Source of the DNA: Gordonia zhenghanii
GTDB lineage: Bacteria > Actinomycetota > Actinomycetes > Mycobacteriales > Mycobacteriaceae
Direction of reading: 5' to 3'
Assembly: GCF_021738965.1 (NCBI RefSeq)
Contig: NZ_JAKKOQ010000001.1
Span: forward strand, 682,001 to 746,000
DNA: 64,000 bases
Shown here: in pieces, positions 45,475 through 54,746 of the stretch
How the letters are laid out: each line of letters starts with the position of its first letter
Numbering within the stretch: position 1 is the stretch's first letter
The notes under the pieces: model-generated
Databases searched by the model: none
Seen by the model: only the letters and a program-made list of their open reading frames with translations
Told to the model about the DNA's origin: nothing
Position numbers and translations under genes: made by a program

Positions 45475-46998
45475 ATGACGGTCTATGCAAAGCCGGGTAC
45501 CGACGGTTCGGTCATGAGTTTCGAGTCTCGCTACGACAACTGGATCGGTGGCAAATGGACTCCGCCGGTCAAGGGGCAGTACTTCGAGAACCCGTCGCCG
45601 GTCGACGGCCAGACCTTCTGTGAGGTCGCACGTTCGACCGCCGAAGACGTCGACCTCGCGCTCGACGCCGCTCACGCCGCAGCACCCGCATGGGGCAAGA
45701 CGTCGGTCGCCGAGCGCGCCGTGATCCTCAACAAGATCGCCGACCGCATCGAGGAGAACCTCGAGAAGGTCGCCGTCGCCGAGTCGTGGGAGAACGGAAA
45801 GGCCGTCCGCGAGACGCTCGCCGCCGACATCCCCCTCGCCGTCGACCACTTCCGTTACTTCGCCGGCGCCATCCGCGCCCAGGAGGGCGGCATCTCCGAG
45901 ATCGATCAGGACACCGTCGCCTACCACTTCCACGAGCCGCTCGGCGTCGTCGGCCAGATCATCCCGTGGAACTTCCCGATCCTCATGGCCACGTGGAAGC
46001 TCGCGCCGGCACTCGCCGCGGGCAACGCCATCGTCCTGAAGCCCGCCGAGCAGACGCCGTCGTCGATCCTCTACCTGATGAGCCTCATCTCCGACCTGCT
46101 GCCGGACGGTGTCCTCAACATCGTCAACGGATTCGGTGTCGAGGCAGGCAAGCCGCTGGCGTCGAGCCCGCGCATCCGCAAGATCGCGTTCACCGGTGAG
46201 ACCACCACCGGCCGCCTGATCATGCAGTACGCCAGCGAGAACCTGATCCCGGTGACCCTCGAACTCGGCGGCAAGAGCCCGAACATCTTCTTCGACGACG
46301 TCATGTCGTCCGACGACGGTTTCCTCGACCGCGCGCTGGAGGGTTTCTCGATGTTCGCCCTCAACCAGGGCGAGGTCTGCACCTGCCCGAGCCGCGCGCT
46401 GGTCCAGAAGGGCATGTACGACGAGTTCATGGAGAAGGCCGTCGCGCGGGTGGCCGCGATCAAGCAGGGCAACCCGCTCGACACCGACACGATGATGGGC
46501 GCACAGGCGTCCAGCGACCAGTGGGAGAAGATCCGCTCCTACCTGGCGATCGGTCAGGAGGAGGGCGCGAAGGTCCTCACCGGCGGCGAGCCCGCCGACC
46601 TCGGCGGCGACCTGTCGGGAGGCTTCTACATTCAGCCGACCGTGTTCGCGGGCAGCAACAACATGCGTGTGTTCCAGGAGGAGATCTTCGGCCCGGTGCT
46701 CTCGGTCGCGTCGTTCTCCGACTACGACGAGGCGATCTCGATCGCGAACGACACCCTGTACGGCCTCGGTGCGGGCGTGTGGAGCCGAAACGGAGCCGTC
46801 GCCTACCGCGCGGGCCGCGACATCCAGGCGGGCCGTGTGTGGACGAACACGTACCACGACTACCCGGCGCACGCGGCCTTCGGCGGCTACAAGCAGTCCG
46901 GTGTCGGCCGCGAGAACCACCTGATGATGCTCGGCCACTACCAGCAGACCAAGAACCTCCTGGTCGGTTACGCGCAGAGCGCCAAGGGCTTCTTCTGA
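45475..46998 (+). CDS. NAD-dependent aldehyde dehydrogenase (acetaldehyde/AcoD type)
   Basis: 507 aa. It oxidises an aldehyde to the acid with NAD+. Motifs include [12 protein letters not shown], the general-base Glu in LELGGKSPN (near 263) and the nucleophilic Cys in [11 protein letters not shown] (near 302). The Cys pair CTC is typical of the ExaC/AcoD group. It is followed by a DUF779 gene, as Rv0458 is by Rv0459, a conserved pair. Probably processes aldehydes from short alcohols or alkane oxidation. Confidence 0.95.
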   Translation: MTVYAKPGTDGSVMSFESRYDNWIGGKWTPPVKGQYFENPSPVDGQTFCEVARSTAEDVDLALDAAHAAAPAWGKTSVAERAVILNKIADRIEENLEKVAVAESWENGKAVRETLAADIPLAVDHFRYFAGAIRAQEGGISEIDQDTVAYHFHEPLGVVGQIIPWNFPILMATWKLAPALAAGNAIVLKPAEQTPSSILYLMSLISDLLPDGVLNIVNGFGVEAGKPLASSPRIRKIAFTGETTTGRLIMQYASENLIPVTLELGGKSPNIFFDDVMSSDDGFLDRALEGFSMFALNQGEVCTCPSRALVQKGMYDEFMEKAVARVAAIKQGNPLDTDTMMGAQASSDQWEKIRSYLAIGQEEGAKVLTGGEPADLGGDLSGGFYIQPTVFAGSNNMRVFQEEIFGPVLSVASFSDYDEAISIANDTLYGLGAGVWSRNGAVAYRAGRDIQAGRVWTNTYHDYPAHAAFGGYKQSGVGRENHLMMLGHYQQTKNLLVGYAQSAKGFF

Positions 46999-47012
46999 GA
47001 CACCCGCAGTCT

Positions 47013-47045
47013 CTCGCCCGGGCCGGCGATCCCGGCCCGGGCGAG
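47013..47045 (+). terminator. Rho-independent-type hairpin after aldehyde dehydrogenase
   Basis: CTCGCCCGGGCCGG, a 5-nt loop CGATC, then CCGGCCCGGGCGAG: a perfect 14-bp GC-only stem 15 nt after the stop codon. No T-tract follows, as is common in high-GC actinobacteria. It separates the dehydrogenase from the DUF779 gene. Confidence 0.8.
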
Positions 47046-47070
47046 CACCACTTCCCGCTCTTCATTTCGC

Positions 47071-47094
47071 CGGTCGAGCGGAGTCGAGACCCCT
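47071..47094. repeat. Copy E (left arm only) of the dispersed palindromic element
   Basis: CGGTCGAGCGGAGTCGAGACCCC matches the left arm of the consensus almost exactly. The right arm and tandem tail are missing. It lies between the aldehyde dehydrogenase terminator and the DUF779 gene. Confidence 0.75.
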
Positions 47095-47130
47095 ACGCTG
47101 AAACCACCCCGACAACGAGAGGACGACGGC

Positions 47131-47544
47131 ATGTCGAAGGCCCCTGATCGCGTGACGGCGACGGAGTCCGCCGTCGATCTCCTCACAAAGCTCACCGAAC
47201 TGAACGGTGGCCTGATGATCCACCAGTCGGGCGGATGCTGCGACGGCTCCGCGCCGATGTGTTATCCGGTCGGCGAGTACCGGATCGGCCAGCGGGACGT
47301 GCTGGTCGGCACCATCGATCTCCCTGACCCGCTCCCCTCGGTCCGTGTCTGGATCAACGGCGACCAGTTCCAGCTGTGGAAGCACACCCAGCTGATCCTC
47401 GACGTCGTCAAGGGACGAGGCGCGGGATTCTCGTTGGAGGCGCCCGAAGGCGTCCGGTTCCTGTCGCGTTCGCGCACGTTCAGCGACGACGAGAACGCGC
47501 TCCTCGAGGCGTCGCCGCCGAAGGTCGGCGCCGACTTCGAATAA
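47131..47544 (+). CDS. DUF779 domain protein
   Basis: 137 aa. Family markers: HQSGGCCDGSAPMC with closely spaced cysteines (possibly metal-binding), DVLVGTI and FQLWKHTQLILDVVKGRG. It is linked to aldehyde dehydrogenases across actinobacteria and proteobacteria, so a role in aldehyde detoxification or as metal-dependent partner is inferred; no activity is established to my knowledge. GAGAGGA lies before ATG 47131. Confidence 0.9.
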   Translation: MSKAPDRVTATESAVDLLTKLTELNGGLMIHQSGGCCDGSAPMCYPVGEYRIGQRDVLVGTIDLPDPLPSVRVWINGDQFQLWKHTQLILDVVKGRGAGFSLEAPEGVRFLSRSRTFSDDENALLEASPPKVGADFE

Positions 47545-47550
47545 CGGAAC

Positions 47551-48144
47551 TCAGCGGCACACCCAGGTCCGGATGAACGTTCGCAGTTCGTCGTCGGACC
47601 GGGGCGGATGGTTGGGGTAGAGCTGAAAGCTCAGCCAGATCCGCATCACGAGTTCGGCGAGCCCTTCCAGTGCGTGGCTGTCGTACCGTTCACGTTCCCA
47701 GTCGACGTTCAACCGCCGGAGCATCTCCGCGCCGAGCGCGACAGCACCCGACGAAGTGGCCTCGCGGGTGAAGAGCTCCCCTTCGCCTTCGCGGAGCATC
47801 AACCCGAGTGCGGGCTCGTCCGGGAGTCTCCGGAGGCAGTAGAGGATCGTCTCGGTGATCGCGTCGTCGACGGTCTCGACCCACGCGAGTTCCTCGCCCA
47901 TCCGGTCGAGGAAGTCGCCTGCCCCGGCCGCGGCGACGGCCGAGAGCATGTCGTGAACCGACGAGAAGTAGCGGTACACCGTCTGACGGGTCACCCCGGC
48001 TTCTTCGGCGACGTCACCCAGTCGCGTCTTCTGCAACCCGAACCGGTCGACGCATCGCGTGGCGGCCTGCAGAATCCGATCGCGAGCCTCATCGGCGCTC
48101 TGCGGCAGATCCCCCTGCCAACCACGAGTCCTCACACCGGCCAT
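47551..48144 (-). CDS. TetR family transcriptional regulator
   Basis: 197 aa from ATG 48144. Helix-turn-helix TRLGDVAEEAGVTRQTVYRY near residues 35-55, followed by the helical ligand domain. It lies 4 nt after the stop of the polytopic membrane protein gene, and the FAD monooxygenase precedes that, so it is the last gene of a three-gene operon and probably autoregulates it. Confidence 0.93.
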   Translation of the reverse strand: MAGVRTRGWQGDLPQSADEARDRILQAATRCVDRFGLQKTRLGDVAEEAGVTRQTVYRYFSSVHDMLSAVAAAGAGDFLDRMGEELAWVETVDDAITETILYCLRRLPDEPALGLMLREGEGELFTREATSSGAVALGAEMLRRLNVDWERERYDSHALEGLAELVMRIWLSFQLYPNHPPRSDDELRTFIRTWVCR

Positions 48145-48148
48145 GTTC

Positions 48149-49378
48149 TCACACGGCCGACGGCGTCTCGGTCTCCGCCGGATCGGGTGCGGCCAGCTCG
48201 ACACGAGCACGTCGTCCGCGGCGAAGCGCCAGAATCAGGACACCGACGGCGACCACATAGCAGCCGATCACATACGGCAGGCTGCCCGTCGGCGTCCCGG
48301 ACTCCGGCGACGCATCGACACCGGTCACCCCGTCCACGGCCCCGAAGTACGACGGCAGCGCGACGATCCAGAGCACGGCGTGCACCCCGAGGAACAGCCA
48401 TGGGAAGAACCGCAGGAACGGCGCCGCCTCGCGGGCCGCCTCGGTCGAGGAGTCCTTGCGGCGCACCTGCCACGCGAGCAGCGCGAGTCCCGCCACCCAG
48501 ACACCGAACACCTGGATCGCGAAGACGATGGTCTGCGCGGTCGTGTTCGCGCCGTCGCCTCGTCCGAACACCGCGGTCGTGATGGACAGGAGAGGCATGG
48601 AGACCACCGCGACCACGCCCGCGACGACGATCCGCCACGTCAACGACCAGCCGCGGACGGATCGACCCCGTGTCGTCGGGTTCTTGACGAGCACGACGCA
48701 CATGAAGGTCAGGACGGCGAACGAGACCGTCGCGAACAGCCACGCGCTGCTCCACGGAACCGATTCGAACAGCGGGACCGCCGACGGGTTGCCGAGGACG
48801 CCGGGGCGAGCGCCGTAGAACGGTTCGTCGACGTTCCACTCCCACCACTTCAGTTGCGGGCCGAGCTGGTCGAAGATCTCGTAGAACGTCTGGTAAACGA
48901 GCCCGACTACCACCGCTCCACGCAACGCGGACCATTTGCGGCCGTCGAAGAAGCCGAGAGCGCGGACGATCTCGTAGGCCACCTGGCTCATCGCCGGGTA
49001 GAAGCACACGATGTAGAGCGGCAGCCGGTCGTACATGAGGTCGACGGTGAACACGTTGTGCGCGAACATGAATCCCATCGCGTCCTGCATGCCGAACCAC
49101 TCCGGGAAGTACAGGGGCGGTTCGATGATGAACAGGTAGACGAGCGAGCCGATCCACAGTGCGAGGTTCGTCGGGTCACCGTCACGGCGGAGTCTGCGGA
49201 TCGCGTGGACGAGCGCGAGGATCGCACCGATGACGATGACGAGTTCGAGGATCGGGAGCGTCCAATTCTCGAGTTCGAACGGGTTGCGCAGGGTCACAAC
49301 GGGGTTCGCGTCCTCGCATACGAAGCCGAGGTACCGCGTGATGACGTATGCCGGAGTGTCCGGATCGCAGATAGCCAT
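48149..49378 (-). CDS. Polytopic membrane protein, possibly AveC-like
   Basis: 409 aa with about nine transmembrane helices. Distinct motifs are IIEPPLYFPEWFGMQDAMGF, FYEIFDQLGPQLKWWEWN and VDEPFYGARPGVLGNPSAVP, rich in aromatic and acidic residues in loops. The layout resembles the AveC spirocyclase/dehydratase-like family recalled from Rhodococcus and Mycobacterium annotations; I am not sure of this. Association with an FAD monooxygenase suggests joint modification of a hydrophobic, terpenoid or polyketide-like substrate. GGGAG at 49385 precedes the start and overlaps the monooxygenase stop. Confidence 0.6.
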   Translation of the reverse strand: MAICDPDTPAYVITRYLGFVCEDANPVVTLRNPFELENWTLPILELVIVIGAILALVHAIRRLRRDGDPTNLALWIGSLVYLFIIEPPLYFPEWFGMQDAMGFMFAHNVFTVDLMYDRLPLYIVCFYPAMSQVAYEIVRALGFFDGRKWSALRGAVVVGLVYQTFYEIFDQLGPQLKWWEWNVDEPFYGARPGVLGNPSAVPLFESVPWSSAWLFATVSFAVLTFMCVVLVKNPTTRGRSVRGWSLTWRIVVAGVVAVVSMPLLSITTAVFGRGDGANTTAQTIVFAIQVFGVWVAGLALLAWQVRRKDSSTEAAREAAPFLRFFPWLFLGVHAVLWIVALPSYFGAVDGVTGVDASPESGTPTGSLPYVIGCYVVAVGVLILALRRGRRARVELAAPDPAETETPSAV

Positions 49379-49387
49379 CGTCGCTCC

Positions 49388-50923
49388 CTACGCCCGTGCC
49401 AGCGACCGCGGGTCGGAGCCGCGTTCGATCACCTGGGCGCGCCCGCCCGGGGTCGCGGTTCCGTCCCGCCAGATGTCCGACGGCGGGTCGAGTTCGCAGT
49501 CGAACCCCATGGGCAGGCGAGTCCGGCCGAGGAGTCGCTTCACTCCGTGTCGGACGAGGCCGAACAGGACTCGTGGGCTCTTCACCATGTCAGTCACCGA
49601 CTCGTCGAGGTTGAAGACGGCGGTGAAGTGCTCTTCGACCTTCGCGTCTTCGCGAACGGTCGCCGAGATGTGATTGAACAGCGGCCACGCAGCCCGGAAC
49701 GCCAGTTGCTGCCGCCACTTCGGCGCGATCTCGGTGCCTTCGGCGTTGGCGTACCCCTGGTCACGAGCGAGGGCGAGTGTCCAGATGTCGTCGAGGAGCG
49801 ACCGCTGCGCTGCGAAGTAGTTCTTGGTGAACGCGCCGTCGATCGTCGCCGCACCGGCCAGATGCTCGTCGAGGAGTACAGCGCACTTGCTCGCCGAACT
49901 CATGCCCTGCGCATAGAACGGGTTGAAACCGCAGATGGCGTCGCCGATCACGACGAGGCCGGCTGGCGGATTCTCCAGCTGGTCGTAGCGACGACGACGG
50001 TTGCCCGTCGAACGCGTGACGAACACGTCGGAGATCGGCTCGCACATGTCAACAGCTCGACCGAACGCGGGCGCGCGAAGTCGGTGGACGGTGTCGACGA
50101 AGTCGTCCGCCTCACGCGGCATCGGGTGCCCCCATGAGCCCATGGTCACCAGGACACGGTCGTCTTCGATCGGGAAGATCTGGCAGAGGAAGTCGTGCTC
50201 GGGCGGGTGGGGACTGGTCTGGGCGGTCGGCATCACCGACATCTGCGCCCACCACCACGAATCCGGCAGGTCCACAGGCTTCTGATACCAGCGGGACGTG
50301 TAGGTGACACCTGCATCGAGGGATTGGACCGGAGCCTCCGGCCAGCCGGCCTTGGTCAGCCACTTGGCGACCTGCGAGCCGCGGCCGAGGGTGTCGATGA
50401 CGAGGTCCGCGTCCACGAGTTCACGGTCGGAACCGGTCTCGCGACCGGTGACCCACACGCCGGTGACCCGCCCCGACGAACTGTCCGCATCGGCGGTCTC
50501 GAGCCCGACGACCGACACACCTTCCTCGACGTCGACGTTCGTCACCTCCGCGAGTCGAGTCCGCAGGGTCCGCTCGATGAGCAGTCGTGACGAGTAGACC
50601 ATCGACATGGTGCTCTCGCCGCGGGGAATCCACCCGGAGCCCTCGCAATGCGCTGCCGCCTGCGACGGCATCATGTGCAGGCCGCCCGCTTCGATGAGTG
50701 CGTCTTCGAAGCCGGGGAAGATCCGGTCCATCGCGCGACGCCCGGAGTTCAACAGGAAGTGCGGATGCTTGCTCTGCGGCACGCCGCGGCGGTGCTCCGC
50801 GTCGTCGGGAATCACATCGCGTTCGAGGACGAGTACTTCGTCGAAGTACGGAGCGACGGCACCCGCCGCACACATTCCTGCAATGCTTCCGCCGAGCACG
50901 ACCGCCCGAGTTTCCAGTCTCAT
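49388..50923 (-). CDS. FAD-dependent monooxygenase (PHBH-like)
   Basis: 511 aa. N-terminal Rossmann motif AVVLGGSIAGMCAAGAV, then acidic LVLERD for the ribose, and the second FAD motif GDAICGFNPFYAQGMSSASK. It belongs to the class A flavoprotein monooxygenase superfamily that hydroxylates or epoxidises hydrophobic substrates with NAD(P)H and O2. It has a long C-terminal extension (about 400-511) beyond the core. It is the first gene of the operon with the polytopic protein and TetR. Confidence 0.9.
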   Translation of the reverse strand: MRLETRAVVLGGSIAGMCAAGAVAPYFDEVLVLERDVIPDDAEHRRGVPQSKHPHFLLNSGRRAMDRIFPGFEDALIEAGGLHMMPSQAAAHCEGSGWIPRGESTMSMVYSSRLLIERTLRTRLAEVTNVDVEEGVSVVGLETADADSSSGRVTGVWVTGRETGSDRELVDADLVIDTLGRGSQVAKWLTKAGWPEAPVQSLDAGVTYTSRWYQKPVDLPDSWWWAQMSVMPTAQTSPHPPEHDFLCQIFPIEDDRVLVTMGSWGHPMPREADDFVDTVHRLRAPAFGRAVDMCEPISDVFVTRSTGNRRRRYDQLENPPAGLVVIGDAICGFNPFYAQGMSSASKCAVLLDEHLAGAATIDGAFTKNYFAAQRSLLDDIWTLALARDQGYANAEGTEIAPKWRQQLAFRAAWPLFNHISATVREDAKVEEHFTAVFNLDESVTDMVKSPRVLFGLVRHGVKRLLGRTRLPMGFDCELDPPSDIWRDGTATPGGRAQVIERGSDPRSLARA

Positions 50924-51215
50924 CCCAACACCTTTACGTCATACAATTTTTGAGTGTTGTCACATCGTAAAGTGTGGTGCGGGCCACGTCAACGAATGTC
51001 GGCGGGAACGACAGCCTCGGACCGAATTCTGTGCCACTCGCACCACGCTGGGCTGGGGCGATAACGGGCAGTGATCGACGATGGCGCGCACGTGTATTGG
51101 CGTCCGAGACGCACCACGTGCTGACCTGGCCGTATGCAGACACGCGGGGGCATCGGCGTTCACGACACCGACAGTCCGGACCCAGCCGCCTCGATCGAGA
51201 GGTTAGATTCAGAAC
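50924..51215. promoter_or_regulatory. Divergent promoter region with candidate TetR operator
   Basis: 292 nt between the FAD monooxygenase and LysR genes, AT-rich at its left end. CTTTACG (50932-50938) and CGTAAAG (50966-50972) are exact inverted arms with a 27-nt spacer containing an AT stretch, a plausible pair of half-sites for the operon's TetR. On the right TAGATT (51204-51209) ends 6 nt before the LysR ATG. The middle 200 nt hold nothing that I can assign. Confidence 0.5.
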
Positions 51216-52097
51216 ATGGACATGGTGCGCCACATGCGGGTGTTCGTCGCCGTCGCCGAAGAGGGCCACTTCGGTTCGGCGGCCCGGAGGGTGGCGCTGT
51301 CTCAACCGGCCGTGTCACAGATCCTGCGACGGACCGAACGCGAGCTCGGCGTGGAACTGATCCGGAGGACTCAACGCGGAGCGGAACTGACCGACGCGGG
51401 TCGAGCCATGCTTCCGCGAGCCCGACTCCTCGTCGGCGACGCCGAACGGCTGACCGCGGACGCCCGCAGATTCGACGACGCACGACAGACTCTGCGGTGG
51501 GGCGTAGCCGATCAGTGCGGCCGCCGGGTCGCCGCTGTGTGCGCGAGCCGCATCTCGGATCGATCCAGGGAGCAGGCTCCGACAGTCGGCTCCACAGTCG
51601 GCCTCATCGAACGGGTGGCATCGGAACTGCTCGACGTGGCCGTGGTGGAACATCCGGCGCTCGTCTCCGGACTCGAGTCGACGGCGTCGATCCGATTCTC
51701 GCGCGCAATCGTCATCCCGTCGTCACATCCCGCCTCGACCGTCGATCGTCCCCGCCTCGCACAGTTGTCGGACTTGGAGCTGGCGTATGCCCCGCGCACG
51801 ACGAATCCTGCGGGCTTCGACCAATTGATCGACGAACTGCGCGCGGCCGGAGTGGACCCTCGCACGACCGCCGCGACGTCGGTCCTGGAGGCCACTGCAT
51901 TGATCGCGTCGGGGCGCGCGTTCACAGTGACTGCGGATCCGAGCGCCTTCGGGACGGTCTCCGGCGTCTCGGTGATGCCGGTGGACCCGGATCGCCTGCG
52001 GATACGACTTCACGTGGTCTACCGATCGACGACGCACCGCGACCTGGCCGAGCAACTCGCATCGGACCTGTGGCGACTGTCTCGGTCGACGCGATGA
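51216..52097 (+). CDS. LysR family transcriptional regulator (possible AmpR-like role)
   Basis: 293 aa. N-terminal winged helix MDMVRHMRVFVAVAEEGHFG...AARRVALSQPAVSQILRRTE is canonical; the rest is the periplasmic-binding-like effector domain. A TAGATT box ends 6 nt before the ATG. Its stop overlaps the ATG of the beta-lactamase-like gene (ATGA), so it is co-transcribed with its neighbours rather than divergent. The genetic linkage with a serine hydrolase and a PBP recalls AmpR control of AmpC, but the effector is unknown. Confidence 0.93.
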   Translation: MDMVRHMRVFVAVAEEGHFGSAARRVALSQPAVSQILRRTERELGVELIRRTQRGAELTDAGRAMLPRARLLVGDAERLTADARRFDDARQTLRWGVADQCGRRVAAVCASRISDRSREQAPTVGSTVGLIERVASELLDVAVVEHPALVSGLESTASIRFSRAIVIPSSHPASTVDRPRLAQLSDLELAYAPRTTNPAGFDQLIDELRAAGVDPRTTAATSVLEATALIASGRAFTVTADPSAFGTVSGVSVMPVDPDRLRIRLHVVYRSTTHRDLAEQLASDLWRLSRSTR

Positions 52098-52987
52098 CCG
52101 CGGACGGTCTCGACCGCGTCGTCACCGACATCTTCACCGATGCCGGATGCGCGGGCTGGTTGCATGCTCGGTCTCTCGCCCCGGACGGCGGCTCGTACGG
52201 ATGGCGCGCCACGGAACCGGTGGTCCTGGCGTCGGTGTACAAGACCGCGTTGCTGGTCTCCTTGTGCCGACTGGCCGATGACGGCGGCATCGACCTCGCA
52301 CAGAGCGTCACGACCGACCCCCAGTCGGTGACCTCGGGACCGACTGGCGTGTCGATCCTGCCCGACCCCACGACGACCAGCCTTCGCAACCTGGCGTTCT
52401 CGATGATGACGGTCTCCGACAACGGCGCCGCCGACATCATCTTGAACGCGGTCGGTGTCGACCGACTCGCCGCCGACATCAAGGCACTCGGCCTGGATGA
52501 CACGAGGGTCGTCGAGGGCGTGAGCGAGCAGTACCGACGCCTGCGCGCCGAGACCGGGACAACGACCACCGAGGAGGCCTTCGCCGTGCTCGCAGATCCA
52601 GATACGGACGTCCAGGTCTCGGCCTACGGCGTCGCCTACTCGGCAGCCGGGTCGCCGGTCGACTGCACGCGCCTGTTGGCGCAGATCTGGAACGACACCG
52701 CGGCGTCGAACGAATCCTGTGCCCTCGTCCGCGAGACGATGCGCAGACAGGTGGTGAGGTCGCGTATCGCGTCCGGATTTCCCGCGCCGATGCGCGTCGC
52801 CGGAAAGACGGGAACAATCGGCGTCATCCGCAATGAGATCGCCGTCGTCGAGACCCCGGGCGAGTACCCGGTCGCGGTAGCAGTCTTCACGATGAGCGCG
52901 CGTGCCGGTGTCGAGCTGCCTGTCGTCGATCGTGCGATCGGCGACGTCGCACGGGCCGCCGTGACCGAGTTGAGGCAGCCGTGCTGA
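52094..52987 (+). CDS. Class A beta-lactamase-like serine hydrolase
   Basis: 297 aa from ATG 52094; the longer open frame from 51134 overlaps LysR and is rejected. Active-site motifs are LASVYKTALL (SxxK, near residue 51), MTVSDNGAADI (SDN) and VAGKTGTIG (KTG). A clear ExxLN omega-loop Glu is not obvious, so hydrolytic deacylation of beta-lactams is doubtful. There is no signal peptide at this start, which would leave it cytoplasmic. It overlaps LysR by 4 nt and the PBP gene by 7 nt. Confidence 0.88.
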   Translation: MTADGLDRVVTDIFTDAGCAGWLHARSLAPDGGSYGWRATEPVVLASVYKTALLVSLCRLADDGGIDLAQSVTTDPQSVTSGPTGVSILPDPTTTSLRNLAFSMMTVSDNGAADIILNAVGVDRLAADIKALGLDDTRVVEGVSEQYRRLRAETGTTTTEEAFAVLADPDTDVQVSAYGVAYSAAGSPVDCTRLLAQIWNDTAASNESCALVRETMRRQVVRSRIASGFPAPMRVAGKTGTIGVIRNEIAVVETPGEYPVAVAVFTMSARAGVELPVVDRAIGDVARAAVTELRQPC

Positions 52988-54732
52988 GACGGGCGCGTCA
53001 CATCGCGATCCCGGCGGTCGCGATCCTCGTCGGTGGCCTCGCCGTCGCCTGCGGATCAGACGACTCGCCGGCACAACAGCTTGCCGATGCGCTGACCCGG
53101 CACGATCCGGTCGCAGCCGCCGAGACGACGTCGGCGCAGAAGACTGCGCAGAAGACCATCACCGACACGTTCGACGGGATGGGAACGGCCACCGCGGACG
53201 TCGCGGTGAACGACGACGACACCGAGTTCACGTGGACCTGGAAACTACCGAAGGATCGGACCGTCACCTATCGAACACCGGTGGAGACCTCCGGCGACCT
53301 CGTGCAGTGGTCGCCGACCGTCATTCACCGGAAGCTGCAAGCGGGCGGACGTCTGCTCTACAGCGACCTCAAGACGTACGACACCCCGGTCACCGACCGA
53401 CAGAACCGCCCGCTCCTCACCTGGCAGGAAGTGACTGTCGTGTCCCTCGACGCGAGCAAGCCGGAGTCGGCGACAGCACTGGCCCGACGATTGAAGTCCG
53501 TCGCACCGGAGGTCTCTGCGTCGTCGATCCGTGCGGAACTCCGCGGCAAGCAAGGCGCACACACTGTCGTGACACTCCGCGAGGAGGACGCGAAACGGGT
53601 CGGATCCCTCGACCGCATCTCCGGTGTGACCACCCGCGACGAGGGACGACTCCTCACTGCCCACAAGAACCTCCGATCACCGGCCACGGGCGGACTAGAA
53701 GAACACTGGCGGACGGTCGTCGACAAGGCTGCGGGTGCCGCGGTGAGCCTGGTGAACGCCGATGGCGAGCCCACAAGCGACGTCCAGTCGTTCCCGGGCA
53801 CGACCCCCGACGCGGTACGCACCACGCTCGACGTCGCGCTGCAGCAGGCCGCGAACGACGCCGTCGGAGGATCCAAGCGCCCGACGATGCTCGTTGCGAT
53901 CCGTCCGTCCACGGGCGGGATCGTCGCGGTCGCCCAGAACTCGGCCGCCGACGAACAAGGCCCGATCGCTCTGACCGGCCTGTACGCTCCGGGCTCGACG
54001 TTCAAGACGATCACGACGGCCAGCGCCCTTGACGCCGGCGTCACAACGGGCGACGCTCGCCTTGCGTGCCCGGGGTCGCAGACGTTCGGTGATCGGCGGA
54101 TTCCTAATGAGGACGAGTTCGACCTCGGGACCGTCCCGCTGCACACCGCGTTCGCCCGCTCGTGCAACACGACGATGGCCGGTCTGTCGACGAAGCTCGG
54201 CGACACCGCTCTGCGCAACACCGCCCAGACCTTCGGTCTGGGTATCGACTACACCGTGTCCGGACTGACGACGATCACCGGCAAGGTGCCATCCGCGGAC
54301 ACTCCCTCGAAGAAGGTCGAGAGCGGGATCGGACAAGGCGCAGTCACAGCCACTCCGTTCGGCATGGCTGTTGTCGAAGCGTCGCTCGCTGCACGAAAGA
54401 CGGTGACGCCTACGCTGATCGACGGCCTCCCGACCGCGGCCGACACGGCACCGCACACGATCCCCGATTCGATCGCCACGCCTATCAGGTCGGCGATGCG
54501 CGAGGCCGTCACATCGGGTACGGCGACGAGTCTGCGGGATATCCCAGGTCTCGGCGGCAAGACCGGAACGGCCGAGTTCGGCGACAACGAGCACTCCCAC
54601 GGCTGGTTCGCAGGCATTGTCGGAGACCTCGCCTTCGCGACTCTCGTAGTCGGCGGCGACAGTTCGGCGCCCGCGCTGAAGGTCAGCGGCGATTTCTTGC
54701 ACGAAGCGCAAGGTGATCTGCCACGGCGGTGA
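52981..54732 (+). CDS. Penicillin-binding lipoprotein, class B transpeptidase
   Basis: 583 aa from GTG 52981. Signal peptide with lipobox (LAVAC). NTF2-like MecA N-terminal domain, dimerisation region, then transpeptidase domain with all motifs: APGSTFKTITT (STFK near 338), RSCNTTM (SxN near 393) and GGKTGTAEFG (KTG near 526). It makes 4-3 peptidoglycan cross-links in the periplasm and is a beta-lactam target. It resembles M. tuberculosis Rv2864c. The catalytically dead paralogue is at 15728-17374. Confidence 0.94.
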   Translation: MLRRARHIAIPAVAILVGGLAVACGSDDSPAQQLADALTRHDPVAAAETTSAQKTAQKTITDTFDGMGTATADVAVNDDDTEFTWTWKLPKDRTVTYRTPVETSGDLVQWSPTVIHRKLQAGGRLLYSDLKTYDTPVTDRQNRPLLTWQEVTVVSLDASKPESATALARRLKSVAPEVSASSIRAELRGKQGAHTVVTLREEDAKRVGSLDRISGVTTRDEGRLLTAHKNLRSPATGGLEEHWRTVVDKAAGAAVSLVNADGEPTSDVQSFPGTTPDAVRTTLDVALQQAANDAVGGSKRPTMLVAIRPSTGGIVAVAQNSAADEQGPIALTGLYAPGSTFKTITTASALDAGVTTGDARLACPGSQTFGDRRIPNEDEFDLGTVPLHTAFARSCNTTMAGLSTKLGDTALRNTAQTFGLGIDYTVSGLTTITGKVPSADTPSKKVESGIGQGAVTATPFGMAVVEASLAARKTVTPTLIDGLPTAADTAPHTIPDSIATPIRSAMREAVTSGTATSLRDIPGLGGKTGTAEFGDNEHSHGWFAGIVGDLAFATLVVGGDSSAPALKVSGDFLHEAQGDLPRR

Positions 54733-54745
54733 ACCGCCGCGGCAG
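54718..54745. terminator. Hairpin at the PBP stop codon
   Basis: CTGCCACGGCGG, loop TGAA, CCGCCGCGGCAG: a 12-base stem with one mismatch. The PBP stop codon TGA is the first three bases of the loop, and the convergent DUF222 gene stops just outside. It can end transcription from both sides. Confidence 0.75.
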
Positions 54746-54746
54746 G

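Noticed and set aside
45397..46938. 513-codon minus-strand frame antisense to the aldehyde dehydrogenase
   Set aside because: The opposite strand carries all aldehyde dehydrogenase motifs; the antisense frame has none.
51134..52987. Single 617-residue protein
   Set aside because: The frame upstream of 52094 overlaps the LysR gene in another frame; the ATGA overlap gives a natural start.
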